Source of the DNA: JBAOHV01 sp963714875
GTDB taxonomy: Bacteria > Actinomycetota > Acidimicrobiia > Acidimicrobiales > Microtrichaceae
Direction: 5' to 3'
DNA: 64,000 nucleotides
NCBI GenBank assembly: GCA_963714875.1
Contig: CAVQQI010000002.1
Coordinates: forward strand, 248,001 to 312,000
In this document: positions 31,092 to 39,900 of the stretch, piece after piece
Layout: the number at the start of each line of letters is the position of its first letter
Position numbering within the stretch: position 1 is the first letter of the stretch
Translations under genes and position numbers: made by a program
The notes under the pieces: generated by a model
Database searches by the model: none
Told to the model about the DNA's origin: nothing
The model's input: only the letters and a program-made list of their open reading frames with translations

Positions 31092-32441
31092 ATGTCACGA
31101 CGATCCGGACCCCAACGACCTGCGTTCGCCGCTCCCCTGGTCGCGTTCCTCGCGGTCGCGGTCGTCACCATGCTCGCAGGATGTGGTGACGACTCGGGCG
31201 ACGACTCGACGGCCGACAGCTCCACGACGGCCGCCGCCGCTTCCGACGGCGCCGGAGATGTCGACACGCCCGGCCAGGGTGCCGTGCCGAAGGTGCGAGC
31301 GGTGGACACGGGGTTGCGCACCGACGCGGCGGTCACGATCGTGCCCGCCCCCGACGGCGACGCGCTGCTCGTCGCCGAGCGAGCAGGTCGGGTCGTGCAG
31401 GCCGACCCCGACGGCGACGGGCTCCGGGCCGCCGACGACCCGGTGATCGACGTGACCGACCTGGTCGGCTCCACCGACGGTGAGCGTGGGCTGCTGGGTC
31501 TGGCCGTCGCCCCCGATGGCGAGCACCTGTACCTGAGCTACACCGGGGCGCGCGACGGCGCGAGCCGGGTCGACGAGTTCACCCTCTCGGAGACCGACGG
31601 CGGGTGGCAGGCCGATCCCGACAGCCGGCGCAACCTGTTGGACGTCGAACAGCCCTTCTCGAACCACAACGGCGGCCACGTCGAGTTCGGTCCCGACGGC
31701 ATGCTCTACGTCGGGCTGGGCGACGGCGGGTCGGGCGGCGATCCCGGCGGACGGGCACAGGACCCCACCACGCTGCTCGGCAAGATGCTCCGGCTGGACC
31801 CGTCGGTCGATCCGCCGATCCCCGCCGACAACCCCTTCGTCGGTGACGACGAACTGGACGCACGTGACGAGATCTGGGCGACGGGTCTGCGCAACCCGTG
31901 GCGGTTCTCGTTCGACCGGGACAACGGCGACCTGTGGATCGCGGACGTCGGACAGGACGAGTTCGAGGAGATCAACCGCGTCCGGGCCGGAGCCGCGACC
32001 GATGGAGCCGATGCCGGGGCTGGGACCGACGTCACCGGCGTCGATGACGGGCCGACCGTGGGCGGCCGGGGGGCCAACTACGGATGGGACCTGTTCGAGG
32101 GCGACGAGCCGTTCAGCGACGCCGATCCGGCACCCGGCGCCGCGAGCGAGGGCCCCTTCGTCGACCCGCTGTTCACCTACGGCCGCGACCAGGGCTGTTC
32201 GGTCACCGGAGGCGTGGTCTACCGAGGCTCCGCGATCCCCGACCTGCAGGGCCGCTACCTCTACTCCGACTTCTGCGCGCAGGGCGTGCGGGCGCTCGAC
32301 ACCGACACCACCGGGAGCGTCGTCGGCTCGGTGCAGCTCACCGAGTCGCCCGGCGGGATCATCGGCTTCGGCGAGGACCGCAGCGGCGAGGTCTTCGTGC
32401 TGGGCCTGGAGCAGGGCGTGTTCCGCCTGGTTCCCGCCTGA
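31092..32441 (+). CDS. PQQ-dependent sugar dehydrogenase-type lipoprotein (GSDH)
   Basis: A 449-residue soluble-type glucose/sorbosone dehydrogenase: lipobox MLAGC, a long Asp/Ser/Ala linker, then a six-bladed beta-propeller with LGLAVAPDGEHLYLSYT, FSNHNGGHVEFGPDGMLYVGLGDGG, ATGLRNPWRFSFD, LWIADVGQDEFEEIN, GANYGWDLFEG and GVVYRGSAIPDLQGRYLYSDF. These repeats carry the calcium and PQQ-binding residues of the family. It oxidises sugars outside the membrane using PQQ; PQQ genes are not in the window. It stands alone downstream of a 183-base divergent region. Confidence 0.88.
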   Translation: MSRRSGPQRPAFAAPLVAFLAVAVVTMLAGCGDDSGDDSTADSSTTAAAASDGAGDVDTPGQGAVPKVRAVDTGLRTDAAVTIVPAPDGDALLVAERAGRVVQADPDGDGLRAADDPVIDVTDLVGSTDGERGLLGLAVAPDGEHLYLSYTGARDGASRVDEFTLSETDGGWQADPDSRRNLLDVEQPFSNHNGGHVEFGPDGMLYVGLGDGGSGGDPGGRAQDPTTLLGKMLRLDPSVDPPIPADNPFVGDDELDARDEIWATGLRNPWRFSFDRDNGDLWIADVGQDEFEEINRVRAGAATDGADAGAGTDVTGVDDGPTVGGRGANYGWDLFEGDEPFSDADPAPGAASEGPFVDPLFTYGRDQGCSVTGGVVYRGSAIPDLQGRYLYSDFCAQGVRALDTDTTGSVVGSVQLTESPGGIIGFGEDRSGEVFVLGLEQGVFRLVPA

Positions 32442-32583
32442 GCGCCACGACGGCCGGGGCCCGCCCCAACCGTGCCGCGATTCGCGCCAGCACTGATGCG
32501 AACCGCGACGCAGTTCGGGTGGGACGCGAGCGACGAGGGCTCCCCGATGGGGGGTCGGACCCGGGCACCACTACGGTTGGTGG

Positions 32584-33183
32584 ATGCGCCGTACTCTCGC
32601 CCGTCTCTGGTTGTTCGTGCTGCGGTGGACCACGGTGCAGTCCGAGCCGGTGCCCGACCGCTGCGTGGTCATCGCTGCGCCCCACACCAGCAACTGGGAC
32701 TTCCCGGTGACGATGGCCATGGCCGAGGTGAAGCAGGTCCCGATCCGCTGGTTGGGCAAGGCCCAGATGTTCAACCCCGTGCTCGGCCCGCTGTTCCGGG
32801 CGATGGGCGGCATCTCGGTGGAGCGGTCGAGCTCGCAGGGCCTCGTCGGCGACCTGGCCGCCGAACTCGGGCGACACGAGCGGCTGGCACTGATCGTTCC
32901 GGCCGAGGGTACCCGTGACGCCGTCGAGTTCTGGAAGTCGGGCTTCTATCGCATCGCCGAGCAGGCCGGCGTGCCCATCGTGTGTGCCTTCGTCGACCGG
33001 TCGACCCGGAGCGGCGGTTTCGGACCGGTGATCCACCCCAGCGGCGACGTCAGCGCCGACATGGACCGGATCCGCGCCTTCTACGCCGACAAGACCGGGC
33101 TGAAGCCCAACCGGTTCAACGTCCCGCGTCTACGCGAAGAGGACGCCGCACTGGACGGGACCGGCGACGCGGCCACCGGCTGA
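32584..33183 (+). CDS. 1-acyl-sn-glycerol-3-phosphate acyltransferase-like protein
   Basis: A 199-residue member of the PlsC/LPLAT family. The catalytic His and Asp are in APHTSNWDF (H-x4-D), the glycerol-phosphate-binding block is VPAEGTRD, a variant of PEGTR, and FYRIAEQAGVPIV is block IV. Such short proteins acylate lysophospholipids or related alcohols. It is convergent with a second acyltransferase, leaving a hairpin between them. The two are not similar enough to be a recent duplication. Confidence 0.82.
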   Translation: MRRTLARLWLFVLRWTTVQSEPVPDRCVVIAAPHTSNWDFPVTMAMAEVKQVPIRWLGKAQMFNPVLGPLFRAMGGISVERSSSQGLVGDLAAELGRHERLALIVPAEGTRDAVEFWKSGFYRIAEQAGVPIVCAFVDRSTRSGGFGPVIHPSGDVSADMDRIRAFYADKTGLKPNRFNVPRLREEDAALDGTGDAATG

Positions 33184-33206
33184 GTCCCATCGTGGTCGGC
33201 ACCCGG

Positions 33207-33222
33207 GTCGGCGCCCGCCGAC
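33207..33222. terminator. Short perfect hairpin between convergent genes
   Basis: GTCGGCG (33207-33213) and CGCCGAC (33216-33222) flank CC in the 61-base gap between two convergent acyltransferase genes. This is a likely bidirectional terminator without T-tract. Confidence 0.4.
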
Positions 33223-33244
33223 GCCCGGATCCGCCGATCCCGCC

Positions 33245-34042
33245 TCAGCTGGCTGCGGCAGGTTCCTCGAAGCTCCGACCCATCGACACGAGCTCGGCCA
33301 CGATCCGCTCCCGGACCCGAGCCTTCAGCTTCGGCAGGTCCTCGAGGGTCATCCCGTCGGTGCTGACCGGCTCCAGGACTCGCACCTCGGCGGTGGCCCA
33401 GCCCTGACGCCAGTCGTGCGCCCGCAACGCATCGGCCGCACCGTGCACCGCGAGCGGCAGCACCGGAACGCCGGCCTCGATCGCCAGACGGAACGCCCCG
33501 TCCTTGAACGGCAGCAGATCACCCGAGGTCGACCGGGTCCCCTCGGGGAAGATCATCACCGAGACACCGTCGTCGAGGCGGTGCCGGCACTCCACCATGG
33601 CCGTCGCCGCGCTGGCAGGATCCTTGCGGTCCAACTCGATGTCGCGGGCCATCCGCATCAGCCAACCGGCCACCGGGATCTTGAAGTTCTCCCGCTTGGA
33701 GAGCCACTTCATCTCCCACTTCAGGTGCGAGATCAACAAGATGTCGACGAACGACTCGTGGTTGGACACCACGACGTACGGGTTGCGGGGGTTCGCGGGC
33801 ATGGTCCCGCCGACCCGGAAGGTCCACAGCGGGTTCAGCTTCTGGTGCACCACGGGCACCTTGCGGAACAGATAGCCCGCCCAGTACCGCGACGGATCGA
33901 ACGGGGCGGTCACCAGCCACACGAGGGCCATGACCGGCAGGCACACCAGGATGCACACGCCGAAAACGAACCACGACCAGATGGACCAGACGGTCCGCCA
34001 GAACGTGCTCTCGGTGGTCCCGTCCATCTGTGTGTGTCCCAT
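33245..34042 (-). CDS. plsC: Lysophospholipid/1-acylglycerol-3-phosphate acyltransferase
   Basis: A 265-residue PlsC-type acyltransferase. An N-terminal hydrophobic region (SWFVFGVCILVCLPVMALVWLV) anchors it. Block I is VVVSNHESFVDILL (H-x4-D), the second block is LDRKDPAS, block III is VMIFPEGTRSTSGDLLPFKDG and block IV is AIEAGVPVLPLAVHG. It acylates lysophosphatidate or similar substrates in phospholipid synthesis. The start at 34042 (ATG) has no clear ribosome-binding site; an ATG at 34027 would be five residues shorter. Confidence 0.9.
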   Translation of the reverse strand: MGHTQMDGTTESTFWRTVWSIWSWFVFGVCILVCLPVMALVWLVTAPFDPSRYWAGYLFRKVPVVHQKLNPLWTFRVGGTMPANPRNPYVVVSNHESFVDILLISHLKWEMKWLSKRENFKIPVAGWLMRMARDIELDRKDPASAATAMVECRHRLDDGVSVMIFPEGTRSTSGDLLPFKDGAFRLAIEAGVPVLPLAVHGAADALRAHDWRQGWATAEVRVLEPVSTDGMTLEDLPKLKARVRERIVAELVSMGRSFEEPAAAS

Positions 34043-34173
34043 CGGCCGTTGTCGGTGCGGTCCTCAGACCATGCGCCCGACCGGAAGGTTTCGTGCGACA
34101 CACGGAATCTGCCGCGTCGGCAAGGGCACCGAACCTGCTTGCCGCACTGCTGTGGGGAACCGAGACTCCTGCG

Positions 34174-34989
34174 ATGTGTGACACCGAGGTGAGCCTGGTC
34201 GTGACCGATCTCGACGGCACGCTCTGGCACACCGACGACCAGCTCCACCCTGCAGCGACGGCTGCCGTCGCCGAGGTGCAACATCGCGGCGTCCCGTTGC
34301 TCGTGGCCACCGGCCGCCGGCTGGCGTCGACCCGCCGGCCGCTGCAGGCCCACGGCCTGTCCGCACCGCTGGTGGTCCTGAACGGAGCGTTGGGGTTGGA
34401 GTGGTCCGGTGAACGGTTCCACTCCTCGTCCTTCCCCGGCGACGAGGCGTCCGACGTGCTCGATGCGTTCGACGCGGTCGGGCTCCAGCCCGTGGTCTAC
34501 ATCGACCACCCGACCTACGAGGTGGCGCTGGGACCGTCGCCCGACACCCACCCCGACCATGCGATCGCCCTCGGGCCCGATGCGCTGCGCATCGATCTAC
34601 GAGCGGCGCTCGAGACCACCACGGTGCTGGGGTTCGGCCTCATCGGCGTGGAGCACCACCACGGTGTGGCCGTGGTGGACGCCGTCGGCGACCGGGCCAC
34701 CACACACCTGGACCGCTCACTCGACCACCCGGGGCTGGCGTCGCTGACCGTGGCGCCACGCGGGCGCTCCAAGTGGGACGGCGTGCTCGCCTACTGCGAC
34801 GCCGCCGGCCTGGACCCGAACAGGGTCCTCGCGCTGGCCGACGGACCGAACGACCTGGAGCTGCTCGATGGTGCCGCAGTGCGTCTGGTGCCCGAGGGGT
34901 CGCACCCCGCAGCACTCGAACGTGCCGACCACCTGATCGGCCGGGCCCGTGACGGCGGGTGGGCCCAGGTGCTCGACCACCTGGGCTGA
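34174..34989 (+). CDS. HAD-superfamily (Cof-type) phosphatase
   Basis: A 271-residue HAD IIB hydrolase. The catalytic Asp pair is in VVTDLDGTLWHTDD, motif II Thr in LLVATGRRLAS, the motif III Lys in GRSKWDGVLAYC, and motif IV Asp residues in LALADGPNDLELL. The cap domain lies between residues ~80 and ~190. Cof-type enzymes dephosphorylate sugar phosphates and cofactors with broad specificity. The start 34174 is placed just before the first motif. Divergent from plsC. Confidence 0.88.
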   Translation: MCDTEVSLVVTDLDGTLWHTDDQLHPAATAAVAEVQHRGVPLLVATGRRLASTRRPLQAHGLSAPLVVLNGALGLEWSGERFHSSSFPGDEASDVLDAFDAVGLQPVVYIDHPTYEVALGPSPDTHPDHAIALGPDALRIDLRAALETTTVLGFGLIGVEHHHGVAVVDAVGDRATTHLDRSLDHPGLASLTVAPRGRSKWDGVLAYCDAAGLDPNRVLALADGPNDLELLDGAAVRLVPEGSHPAALERADHLIGRARDGGWAQVLDHLG

Positions 34990-34998
34990 CGCCGTCGC

Positions 34999-35457
34999 TC
35001 AGCCCTCGTGCTGGTAGCGGTAGACGTTCGTCTCCCGCTGGACGAACCCCAGGCGCCGGTAGAGCCGGTTCGCCGCCTCGCGGCTGGGACGCGACGTCAG
35101 GTCGACGGTTCGGGCGCCGTGGCGTTCAGCGACCGCGAGCGCCGCGCGGTTCAGGGTCTCGCCGACGCCCTTGCCCCGCGCCGTGCCGTCCACCACCACG
35201 TCCTCGACCCAGGCACGAATGCCGGTGGGGATGCGGAACACCACCAGCGTCATGGTGCCGACGATCTCCCCACCCAGGCCCGGACCGTCACCGTCCCGGG
35301 CGATCAGCAGGTGCGTCGCATCGGAGTCCACGATCTCGCGCAGCTCCGCTTCGCCGGGCGGCGGCGAGGAGGACGACAGCTGGGGCACCAGGGCGGCCAT
35401 GGCCGTCACCAGTTCATCGCTCACGGACTCGCACGCCTCGACCCAGATCATGGACAT
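34999..35457 (-). CDS. GNAT-family N-acetyltransferase
   Basis: A 152-residue acetyl-CoA-dependent acetyltransferase. The core is IVGTMTLVVFRIPTGIRAWVEDVVVDGTARGKGVGETLNRAALAVAERHGARTVDLTS; the stretch RGKGVG is the acetyl-CoA pyrophosphate loop, and NRLYRRLGFVQRETNVYRY is the C-terminal motif B. The substrate could be a small molecule or a protein; nothing in the context decides. Convergent with the HAD gene, divergent from the PAC2 gene. Confidence 0.85.
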   Translation of the reverse strand: MSMIWVEACESVSDELVTAMAALVPQLSSSSPPPGEAELREIVDSDATHLLIARDGDGPGLGGEIVGTMTLVVFRIPTGIRAWVEDVVVDGTARGKGVGETLNRAALAVAERHGARTVDLTSRPSREAANRLYRRLGFVQRETNVYRYQHEG

Positions 35458-35507
35458 GATCGTAGGACGCCGTTGGTGCTCGACCGACCGGCCGATACCG
35501 TGAGTCG

Positions 35508-36347
35508 GTGGCGCAACTGAGGTGGTCGGGGCGACCGACGGGAGATCGACCCGTTCTGATCGCAGCCTTCGAGGGATGGAACGATGCCGCCGATGCAGCC
35601 ACCACCGCGGTCGACCACCTGGTCCGCCACTGGGACGCCGAGATCATCGCGGACCTGGACCCCGAGGACTTCTACGACTTCACCTCGACCCGGCCCGTGG
35701 TCCACCTGGGATCCGACGGCACACGATCGCTGAAATGGCCGACCAACACCTTCAGCTGGGCCCGCCCTGCGGGAACCGGGGGCGTCGTGCTGCTGAGCGG
35801 CACCGAGCCGCAGCTCAAGTGGCGCACGTTCTGTGACCGGGTGCTCGAGGTCGCGAGGGCGTTGGACTGCTCGATGGTGCTGACCCTCGGGGCGCTGCTG
35901 GCCGAGGTGGCCCACAGCCGTCCGACACCGGTGTTCGGCACGGGCTACGACCCGGCGGTCATCGAGCGACTGGGCGTGGAGCCCTCACGCTACGAAGGGC
36001 CGACGGGCATCGTGGGAGTCCTCCACGACCAGTGCCTGACTGCAGGTGTCGACTCCGCCTCGTTGTGGGCTGCAGTTCCGTCGTATGTGCCCTCGGCGCC
36101 CTCGGCGAAGGCAGCGCTCGCCCTGGTCGAGCGAACCACCGACCTGCTCGACGCCACGGTGCCCAGCATGGACCTGCGGTTCGAGGCGACGGCCTACGAG
36201 CACGAGATCAGCCAGTTGGTCCTGGAGGACGAGGCGACCGCGGACTACGTACGCCACCTCGAGGAGCAGTTCGACAACGACGCGCGGGCCGTTCAGTCGG
36301 CCGACGACATGGTCGAGGAGCTGGAGCAGTTCCTGCGCGAGCAGTAG
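35508..36347 (+). CDS. PAC2-family protein (proteasome-assembly-chaperone-like)
   Basis: A 279-residue member of the PAC2 family: RPVLIAAFEGWNDAADAATTAVDHLV at the start, FTSTRPVVHLG, TFSWARPAGTGGVVLLSGTEPQLKWRTF and AELVTLGALLAEV-like segments. The C-terminal part (from ~residue 195) has AVPSYVPSAPSAKAALALVERTTDLL and an acidic helix ending in VEELEQFL. Homologues are common in actinobacteria that have proteasomes, but the function in bacteria is not settled. GTG start at 35508. Confidence 0.82.
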   Translation: MAQLRWSGRPTGDRPVLIAAFEGWNDAADAATTAVDHLVRHWDAEIIADLDPEDFYDFTSTRPVVHLGSDGTRSLKWPTNTFSWARPAGTGGVVLLSGTEPQLKWRTFCDRVLEVARALDCSMVLTLGALLAEVAHSRPTPVFGTGYDPAVIERLGVEPSRYEGPTGIVGVLHDQCLTAGVDSASLWAAVPSYVPSAPSAKAALALVERTTDLLDATVPSMDLRFEATAYEHEISQLVLEDEATADYVRHLEEQFDNDARAVQSADDMVEELEQFLREQ

Positions 36348-36389
36348 CGGCCCGCGAGCCCGAGTGGTGGGCGGCACGCACCACGACGC

Positions 36390-36719
36390 TCAGTCGGCGT
36401 CGCTGAGCTCATCGATCACGGTGTCCTCGTCCAGCTGGCCTCCCGACTGGTACGCAGAGCGCCCGACGAGGTGCGCGCCGACGGGGGCGGTGAGGAACTG
36501 CAGCATGATCACCAGCACCAGCAGCGTGACATCCGCGATCTGGTTCAACTGCAGGATCGCACCCAGCGCCACGAGCACGAGACCGAGGGTGGGTGGCTTG
36601 GTCGCCGCGTGCATGCGGCCGAACACGTCGGGCAGGCGCAGCACGCCGATACCACCGACCATGGCGAGGAACGCCCCCGAGACGATCAGTACGCCGGAGA
36701 CCACATCAAGGACGTTCAC
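36390..36719 (-). CDS. mrpG: Mrp Na+/H+ antiporter subunit G
   Basis: A 109-residue three-helix protein: VLDVVSGVLIVSGAFLAMVGGIGVLRLPDVFGRMHAATK, VLVALGAILQLNQIADVTLLVLVIMLQFLTAPVGAHLVGR. The LPD-x2-x-R-x-HAATK segment identifies the family. Its GTG start lies inside the mrpF stop (GTGA). It is the last gene of the operon mrpABCDEFG, which assembles a seven-subunit cation/proton antiporter in the membrane for Na+ and alkali tolerance. Confidence 0.9.
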   Translation of the reverse strand: MNVLDVVSGVLIVSGAFLAMVGGIGVLRLPDVFGRMHAATKPPTLGLVLVALGAILQLNQIADVTLLVLVIMLQFLTAPVGAHLVGRSAYQSGGQLDEDTVIDELSDAD

Positions 36720-36976
36720 GCGCCCCTCCGTTCGATGAAGCGGGCGACCATCGCGGTGCCGAGGAACCCGACCACCGCCACCACCAGCATGACCTCGAGG
36801 TAGACGCCGCGGCCCTCGCGTGCGGACAGCAGTGCGGAGCCGATGACCAGGAAGGTCAGGAACAGGTCGGTCGCCACGACGCGGTCGGCCAGCGACGGAC
36901 CGCGGACCAGCCGGACCAGAGCGGTGAGCGCGCCGATCGAGATCAGCACGAACGCGATGTTGGTCGCCAGGATCAT
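36716..36976 (-). CDS. mrpF: Mrp Na+/H+ antiporter subunit F
   Basis: An 86-residue membrane protein with three helices: IAFVLISIGALTALVRLVRGPSLADRVVATDLFLTFLVIGSALLSA, GRGVYLEVMLVVAVVGFLGTAMVARFIERRGA. The GPSLADRVVATD motif with conserved Asp and Arg is diagnostic. It overlaps mrpE (ATGA) and mrpG (GTGA), as expected for subunits made in stoichiometric amounts. Confidence 0.92.
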   Translation of the reverse strand: MILATNIAFVLISIGALTALVRLVRGPSLADRVVATDLFLTFLVIGSALLSAREGRGVYLEVMLVVAVVGFLGTAMVARFIERRGA

Positions 36977-37560
36977 GGCTGCTCCTGCGGACGCGTCGGT
37001 GGCCACGCCGGCGGGGGCAGCTCGATCGCCGCCCGGTCCGCCGCGGTGCCGAATGCCCGCACCACGCGCTCCTCGAGGGCCAGCCCCTCGGCGCGGACCT
37101 CCGCGGGATCGCCGGTCACCAGGCAGTGCACGTAGAGCACCGGCGACGTCGTCGGCTCGACGCCGGCGTCCTGTTCGTCGCAGCCGAACTCCATGGGGCG
37201 GATGTCGACGGTGAGGGTTCCGGGAGTGAGCGTGATCGTGTTCGCCACGAAGGTCGCCACGAGTGGGGACCGGGTGCGCAGCGGCACCGCGACGATGCCC
37301 TGCTCCAGGTCGAGTCGCGGGCGAAGGACCTGCACGGCGACGGTGACGTTCGCGACGACCAACGCCCGAACGAACCACAGCCCGAAGCTGAGCACCGCCA
37401 GCGGATGGACCGCCCGCCCCTGCTCGTGACGCAACGGGAACACCGTGGTGACGGCCAACCCGACGGCCAACCCGGCGACGACGTTCGCCACCGTCGGCGA
37501 ACCCCACAACAGCACCCACACCAGCGTCAGCCAGGCGACGACCAGGGCGCGGGCCATCAT
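36973..37560 (-). CDS. mrpE: Mrp Na+/H+ antiporter subunit E
   Basis: A 195-residue protein with N-terminal helices (ALVVAWLTLVWVLLWGSPTVANVVAGLAVGLAVTTVFPL, LSFGLWFVRALVVANVTVAVQVL) and a cytoplasmic C-terminal domain including NTITLTPGTLTVDIRP and LYVHCLVTGDPAEVRAEGLALEERVVRAFG. NTITLTPGT is the family signature. The C-terminal tail of about 20 residues is Pro-rich and longer than usual. Overlaps its neighbours by ATGA on both sides. Confidence 0.9.
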   Translation of the reverse strand: MMARALVVAWLTLVWVLLWGSPTVANVVAGLAVGLAVTTVFPLRHEQGRAVHPLAVLSFGLWFVRALVVANVTVAVQVLRPRLDLEQGIVAVPLRTRSPLVATFVANTITLTPGTLTVDIRPMEFGCDEQDAGVEPTTSPVLYVHCLVTGDPAEVRAEGLALEERVVRAFGTAADRAAIELPPPAWPPTRPQEQP

Positions 37561-39050
37561 CCGAGCACCGCCCCGACGTAGGCCGACGGGTCCACCAGCG
37601 ACTGCGCGGCACGTTCGCTGAGCTCGTAGATCGGGCCGCCGAACAGTGCGATCGCCAGCGTCAGGCCCACCAGCGCGATCGTCGCGCCGTTCATCGCAGC
37701 AGGGATGGCCAGCTGGGCGTCGGGGCCGATCGAGGCGAGGCGAGCCGGCGGATCCTCAGCTGCACCCCAGAACACGCCGTTCCAGATCTTCACCATGGAG
37801 AACAACGTGAAGAGGCTGACGGCGAGCGCGATGCCGACCACCAGATAGGTCTGTGCGCTGAAGCCGGCCTCGAGGATCGCCAGCTTGCCGATGAAGCCCG
37901 ACAGCGGGGGGATCCCGGCCAGGCTCATCGATGCCAGCAGGAACAGCCCGGCGACGAGCGGTGCGCGGCGTATCAGCCCGCCGACCCGGTTGAGCGCGGT
38001 CGATCCCGTTCCCTCCTCGACCAGTCCGGTGGTCAGGAACAGGGCGGTCTTCACCGGGATCTGGTGCACGATGAAGAACACGGTGCCGGCGATGCCCGAC
38101 ACGGTGAACAGCCCGAGACCCAGGATCATGTAGCCGATCTGGCTGACGATGTGGAAGCTCAGGATGCGCTTCATGTCGTTCTGCGCGATGGCGCCCAGCA
38201 CGCCGACCACCATGGTGAACCCGGCGATGGTCAGCAGGATCGTCGATGGTCGCGTCTCGGGGAACATCAACGTCTGGGTCCGCACGATGGCGTAGACCCC
38301 GACCTTGGTCAGCAGACCGGCGAAGACCGCGGTGACCGGTGTTCGAGCGGTCGGGTACGCGTCGGGCAGCCAGAAGAACAGCGGGAAGATGGCCGCCTTG
38401 ATGCCGAACACCAGGAACAGGAAGAGCGACAGTGCGGTCTGCACGCCGTCGGGCAGCTCGGCGACCTTGACCGCCAGGTCCGCCATGTTCACCGTGCCGG
38501 TCGCGCCGTAGACCCAGGCGATGCCGATCACGAACAGCGTGGAGGCCACGACGTTGATGATGACGTAGGTCATGCCCGAGCGGATCTGGGCGCGACGACC
38601 GCCCAGGGTCAGCAGCACGTAGCTCGACGCCAGGGTGATCTCGAACGCGACGAACAGGTTGAACAGGTCACCGGTCAGGAAGGCCAACGACACACCGGCG
38701 GCCATCACCAGGTACACGGGGTGGAACACCGGCTGGCGGGAGTCGACACCGGGCTGGCCGATGGCGAACACGAGCACCGCCAGGATCGTCGCGACCGACA
38801 CCACCAGCATCAGCGAGGAGAACAGATCCGCGACCACGGTGATCCCGAACGGCGCGGCCCACGCACCGACCTGCACGGACTGCACGCCATCGGCCTCGAC
38901 CCGCACGAGCAGCAGGATCGCGTCGACGAGCACCACGGTGATCGCCGTCAGACCGATGCCACGCTGGATGTTGCGGTGGCCGTAGGCGATGATCGACAAC
39001 GCCGCTGCGGCGAGCGGCACGAAGACGGGGATGGTCAGCAGAGCGCTCAC
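37557..39050 (-). CDS. mrpD: Mrp Na+/H+ antiporter subunit D
   Basis: A 497-residue proton-translocating subunit related to NuoN/NuoM of complex I, with about 14 helices. Conserved acidic and basic residues appear in YLVMAAGVSLAFLTGDLFNLFVAFEI (Glu in TM5), FGIKAAIFPLFFWLPDAYPTARTPVTAVFAGLLTKVGVYAI (Lys/His region) and FHIVSQIGYMILGLGL. The GTG start at 39050 overlaps the mrpC stop; an upstream GTG at 39065 would extend it by five residues. The gene order is standard. Confidence 0.92.
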   Translation of the reverse strand: MSALLTIPVFVPLAAAALSIIAYGHRNIQRGIGLTAITVVLVDAILLLVRVEADGVQSVQVGAWAAPFGITVVADLFSSLMLVVSVATILAVLVFAIGQPGVDSRQPVFHPVYLVMAAGVSLAFLTGDLFNLFVAFEITLASSYVLLTLGGRRAQIRSGMTYVIINVVASTLFVIGIAWVYGATGTVNMADLAVKVAELPDGVQTALSLFLFLVFGIKAAIFPLFFWLPDAYPTARTPVTAVFAGLLTKVGVYAIVRTQTLMFPETRPSTILLTIAGFTMVVGVLGAIAQNDMKRILSFHIVSQIGYMILGLGLFTVSGIAGTVFFIVHQIPVKTALFLTTGLVEEGTGSTALNRVGGLIRRAPLVAGLFLLASMSLAGIPPLSGFIGKLAILEAGFSAQTYLVVGIALAVSLFTLFSMVKIWNGVFWGAAEDPPARLASIGPDAQLAIPAAMNGATIALVGLTLAIALFGGPIYELSERAAQSLVDPSAYVGAVLG

Positions 39051-39436
39051 TTGGTCCGCTTCCACCAGCGGGCGATCTCGTCACCTGCGAGACGTGCGAT
39101 GCGGCGGTCCTCGATGTCGTCCTCGACCTCGTCGTTCCGGTTGAGCACCCAGCTGCGGTAGGCGAGCGACAACAGGAACGCGGTGATGCCGAAGCTGATC
39201 ACGATCGCGGTGAGCGCGAGCGCCTGGGGCAGCGGGTCGGCGACCTGCTCGCCGGCCGCGAAGGCGCCCACGATCGGCGGCTCGCCCGCTCGACCGCTGA
39301 CCACCATCAGCAGCAGGTTGGCCGAGTGGGCCAGCAGTGCCAGACCCAGGATGATCCGGCTCAGCGTCCGCTGCAGCAACAGGTAGACGCCCGCCCCGAA
39401 CAGCACGGCCACGACGAACGCGGAGACGACGCTCAT
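39047..39436 (-). CDS. mrpC: Mrp Na+/H+ antiporter subunit C
   Basis: A 129-residue NuoK-like subunit with three helices: VVAVLFGAGVYLLLQRTLSRIILGLALLAHSANLLLMVVSG, QALALTAIVISFGITAFLLSLAYRSW. The second helix has the expected small residues and the conserved DPLPQALALTAIVIS stretch. The cytoplasmic tail is highly charged (RNDEVEDDIEDRR), a little longer than usual. Overlaps mrpB and mrpD by four bases each. Confidence 0.92.
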   Translation of the reverse strand: MSVVSAFVVAVLFGAGVYLLLQRTLSRIILGLALLAHSANLLLMVVSGRAGEPPIVGAFAAGEQVADPLPQALALTAIVISFGITAFLLSLAYRSWVLNRNDEVEDDIEDRRIARLAGDEIARWWKRTK

Positions 39437-39900
39437 GACGGGCGGCCTCGCTGACCCTCGACCGAGTGGTGGTCCACACCGTCGGCGGAGCCGAGCTGCT
39501 CCAGCAGCATCAGCAGCACGCCGAGCACCACCAGGTAGACCCCGATGTCGAAGAACAGCACCGAGGTCGCCTTGGCCTTGCCCAGCAATGGCAGGTCGGC
39601 GGAGAAGATCGCGCTCTCCAGGAACTCGCCGCCGAGCACCAGCGGGACAGTTCCGGTCAGCACGGCGATCAGGAGCCCTCCTCCGAGGAAGACCGTGGCC
39701 GGCACCTTGACCACCCGGTGCAGCTCTGGCTCACCACCGGCGACGAACAGCAGGCAGAACGCGCACGATGCCACGAGCCCGCCGGCGAACCCGCCGCCCG
39801 GCTGGTTGTGTCCGGCGAACAGCAGGTAGAGCGACACGGCGATCAAGGTGTGGAACTCGGCGCGGACGCAGACGTCGAGGATGACCGATCGGCGCGTCAT
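39433..39900 (-). CDS. mrpB: Mrp Na+/H+ antiporter subunit B
   Basis: A 155-residue membrane protein: VCVRAEFHTLIAVSLYLLFAGHNQPGGGFAGGLVASCAFCLLFVAGG, VFLGGGLLIAVLTGTVPLVLGGEFLES, and FFDIGVYLVVLGVLLMLLEQLG. The GHNQPGGGFAGGL signature and FDIGVYLVV identify the MnhB/MrpB family. A standalone mrpB following an A subunit that itself ends in a B-like region is typical of group-1 Mrp operons. Confidence 0.92.
   Translation of the reverse strand: MTRRSVILDVCVRAEFHTLIAVSLYLLFAGHNQPGGGFAGGLVASCAFCLLFVAGGEPELHRVVKVPATVFLGGGLLIAVLTGTVPLVLGGEFLESAIFSADLPLLGKAKATSVLFFDIGVYLVVLGVLLMLLEQLGSADGVDHHSVEGQRGRPS

Noticed and set aside
38064..39161. A long plus-strand frame across mrpD/mrpC
   Set aside because: Composition is His/Gln/Asp/Arg-rich without structure, and the opposite strand holds a clear antiporter operon.
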